DNA of 64,000 nt. Origin: PLanc-01 sp034678485. GTDB lineage: Bacteria; Planctomycetota; Phycisphaerae; Sedimentisphaerales; Anaerobacaceae. Shown here piece after piece: positions 62,385 to 64,000 of this stretch. Location: positions 1 through 64,000 of the forward strand of contig JAXDBU010000056.1 of the NCBI GenBank assembly GCA_034678485.1, in the 5' to 3' direction. Within the stretch, counting starts at the first letter, position 1. Each line of letters begins with the position of its first letter. A program made the translations under genes and the position numbers. The notes under the pieces are model-generated. The model ran no database searches. It was not told where the DNA came from and worked only from the letters and a program-made list of their open reading frames with translations.

Positions 62385-62420
62385 CGAGGCCGAAGGGTCT
62401 CGAACCCTCAACCTTCGGAT
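62385..62420 (-). other. tRNA 3'-end-like fragment, upstream of the kinase gene
   Basis: Minus strand CGAAGGTTGAGGGTTCGAGA then CCCTTCGGCCTCG. GAGGG-TTCGAGA-CCCTT forms a proper 5-bp T-stem with a 7-base T-loop, followed by a 7-base acceptor-like strand. The matching 5' half (GAGGCCG) is not found at the right distance, so this is a fragment, not a complete tRNA. Confidence 0.55.
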
Positions 62421-62649
62421 CGACAGTCTGGACAGGGGGTTCTGTAAGTCCTTGTGCCGCAAACGTTAATGATTGTCAAATAAAGACTTATGAGATCAGG
62501 CGAAGATCAGCCGAAGGTGAAAAGAAGGCCAGACGTACATGTCTGGCGCGCACTTTGGCGCGCGCCTGATCGCCGAAGCTGGTAAGACCGGTCCAATTGT
62601 TATACCCTTTGGCCTTGACCTCACGCACAAGACAGAGAGGAGCTTCACA

Positions 62650-63375
62650 ATGGCTATTCAGTCGTCCATTGAGTGGACAGGTTCCACTTGGAATCCCGTG
62701 ACCGGTTGCACGAAGCTGAGTGCCGGGTGCCAGAACTGCTACGCCGAGCGTATGGCAAAGCGGCTCCAGGCCATGGGACAGAGCAACTACGCCAAAGGCT
62801 TCGCCGTGGCGTGCCACGAGCACGTCCTCGACCTACCTCTGCGATGGAAGAGACCTCGACTTGTCTTTGTCAACTCCATGAGCGACCTCTTTCACGATGC
62901 CGTCCCCGTGGACTTTATCCAGGAGGTCTTCAAGGTCATGAGGCAAGCGAGGCATCACATCTTTCAGGTGCTGACCAAACGGGCCGAGCGCCTGGCCAGG
63001 CTATCGCCGGTTCTGGGCTGGCCGGGAAATGTCTGGATGGGTGTGACAGTTGAGCAATCCGACTACAAATCCCGAATCGACTACCTCCGCCTGACCGACG
63101 CGGCGGTGAAGTTCCTCTCTATCGAGCCGCTCCTTGACGATCTGGGAGAACTCGATCTCTTCGGCATTGACTGGGTGATTGTTGGTGGAGAGTCCGGCCC
63201 AGGTGCCCGACCTATGCAGGCCCACTGGGTCCGGGCAATCCGCGATCAGTGCCTTCGACGCCAGGTGCCTTTCTTCTTCAAGCAGTGGGGAGGCTTCCAG
63301 AAGAAGAAGGCCGGGCGAATCGTCGACGGCCGCACATGGGATCAGATGCCCCATGCCGGCCACAGGATTACCTAG
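62650..63375 (+). CDS. DUF5131 family protein (phage Gp37/Gp68-like)
   Basis: 241 residues from ATG 62650 (GAGGAG upstream). Radical-SAM-like family found in phages and beside three-Cys-motif (TcmP) genes. Diagnostic start: SSIEWTGSTWNPVTGC, with Cys20, Cys27 and Cys30 (C-X6-C-X2-C). Further blocks are VFVNSMSDLFHDAVP, IFQVLTKRAERLARL, WMGVTVEQSDYKSRIDYLR, FLSIEPLLDDLG, WVIVGGESGPGARPM and FFFKQWGG. No TcmP partner is adjacent. Biochemical role unknown; a mobile-element link is known for the family. Confidence 0.92.
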   Translation: MAIQSSIEWTGSTWNPVTGCTKLSAGCQNCYAERMAKRLQAMGQSNYAKGFAVACHEHVLDLPLRWKRPRLVFVNSMSDLFHDAVPVDFIQEVFKVMRQARHHIFQVLTKRAERLARLSPVLGWPGNVWMGVTVEQSDYKSRIDYLRLTDAAVKFLSIEPLLDDLGELDLFGIDWVIVGGESGPGARPMQAHWVRAIRDQCLRRQVPFFFKQWGGFQKKKAGRIVDGRTWDQMPHAGHRIT

Positions 63376-63390
63376 CACTAATAGACTACC

Positions 63391-64000
63391 CTATAGCTCG
63401 TATCTGTATGCCCGAGCTACTCGGCGGATAGCAGTCAGCCCCATCGCCACGATGATTCCGGGCAGGAGGATGTGTGCAACCAGCAAGCTGAGATCGGGGT
63501 CATTCAGGTGGTTGAAAATGTACACGCCAAGCCCAGTCCTAGGAATCAGGAACTGCTCGATCACTAGCGTGGCGATGATCGCAATCGGAAAAGTGATTTC
63601 CATCGCCGTGAACGTTCCCGCGATTCCCTCCCGGAACACAACGTGCCGAAGGCGAAACCAGTAACCGGCCCCGAAGATGCGTGCGATATCCGCGCGCCGC
63701 CGGGGTGCCATCGCGGCGGCAACGGAGACGGCTTGCAGGGAGATCAGAAAAAGGGTCAACCAGATCAAGAAGCAACGTTGAGACTCTGGCAGCTTGGGGA
63801 ATAATCCCGCCGCAGGTGCCACCAGGACAAATATGGGTGCCGCGCGGCCGATTGCCAGCCACGGAGATACGGCTTGGAAGACTCGAATATTGTACCCAAG
63901 GAGCACACCCAGGGGAATGGCAAACAGATTGGCAACCAACCATCCTGCCATCGCTCTGCTCATGGTCGCGCCGAAGTGCGGCGCCAGGTCCGGCGATCTG
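63391..64000 (-). CDS. ABC transporter permease (SsuC/TauC-type), truncated by window end
   Basis: Binding-protein-dependent permease. The frame continues past ATG 63963 to the window edge (RSPDLAPHFGAT), so the 5' end is outside. Membrane helices MAGWLVANLFAIPLGVLLGY, APIFVLVAPAAG, RCFLIWLTLFLISLQAVSVA, GTFTAMEITFPIAIIATLVI, LLLPGIIVAMGLTAIRRVA-like. The cytoplasmic EAA-like loop falls around ARIFGAGYWFRLRHVVFREG. Family members import nitrate, sulfonate, taurine or thiamine precursors; the substrate cannot be read without the partner genes. Confidence 0.85.
   Translation of the reverse strand, partial: RSPDLAPHFGATMSRAMAGWLVANLFAIPLGVLLGYNIRVFQAVSPWLAIGRAAPIFVLVAPAAGLFPKLPESQRCFLIWLTLFLISLQAVSVAAAMAPRRRADIARIFGAGYWFRLRHVVFREGIAGTFTAMEITFPIAIIATLVIEQFLIPRTGLGVYIFNHLNDPDLSLLVAHILLPGIIVAMGLTAIRRVARAYRYEL

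Noticed and set aside
62340..62470. Complete tRNA gene on the minus strand
   Set aside because: Only the T-arm and 3' acceptor-like half are present; the 5' acceptor strand and D-arm are missing and the anticodon stem does not pair.

Overview
The window is a GC-rich bacterial chromosome segment. The gene content and style suggest a planctomycete, most likely class Phycisphaerae (Sedimentisphaerales-like). Pointers are a Hanks-type kinase fused to a huge TPR array, a BlaI/M56 signalling pair with a very long extracytoplasmic part, pseudopilin-like H-X9-DG sequence, secreted sialate esterase, LamG/FN3/PA14 and malectin carbohydrate-degradation proteins, and many short palindromic intergenic repeats. 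No rRNA, complete tRNA, CRISPR array or phage module is visible. The taxonomic call is inference.

Layout. 1-3.2 kb: a RAYT transposase embedded in its own palindromic repeats, a beta-barrel protein, and a radical SAM gene carrying an in-frame copy of the same repeat. 3.3-8.4 kb: a secreted alpha-glucuronidase-like/malectin glycosidase, an MlaD-type MCE protein, a small MerR regulator and rnpA. 8.4-15.2 kb: a complete F1Fo ATP synthase operon on the minus strand (atpB-E-F-H-A-G-D-C) with a repeat lodged between atpA and atpG. 15.5-24.2 kb: sialate O-acetylesterase, YbaK deacylase, a BlaI repressor with an M56 sensor protease whose far C-terminus carries a second HExxH protease, csrA and a membrane protein. 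24.4-29.6 kb: a flavin reductase, a DUF401 membrane protein, two truncated genes, a secreted protein with an in-frame UGA followed by a hairpin (selenoprotein candidate), and asnA. 29.7-38.7 kb: a repetitive coiled-coil lipoprotein, purD, an AsmA-like protein and trmB. 38.9-49.9 kb: an isochorismatase-fold protein lacking its cysteine, an M14 peptidase, a flavodoxin, an M28 peptidase with seven EAR/EPTP repeats, a large secreted multidomain protein and an FHA protein. 50.1-54.9 kb: a LexA-DUF72-DnaE-type polymerase cluster (SOS/mutagenesis-like). 55.1-62.2 kb: a 2367-residue kinase-TPR-thioredoxin protein, bracketed by two tRNA-3'-end-like fragments. 62.6-64 kb: a DUF5131 protein and an ABC permease that runs off the window.

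How the genes work together: housekeeping islands (ATP synthase, purine and asparagine synthesis, RNase P protein, tRNA methylation) alternate with secreted polymer-degrading enzymes and large signalling proteins. The most notable items are the candidate selenoprotein, the kinase-TPR-thioredoxin fusion, the dual-protease BlaR1-like sensor, and the repeat/RAYT system that has entered protein-coding sequence.
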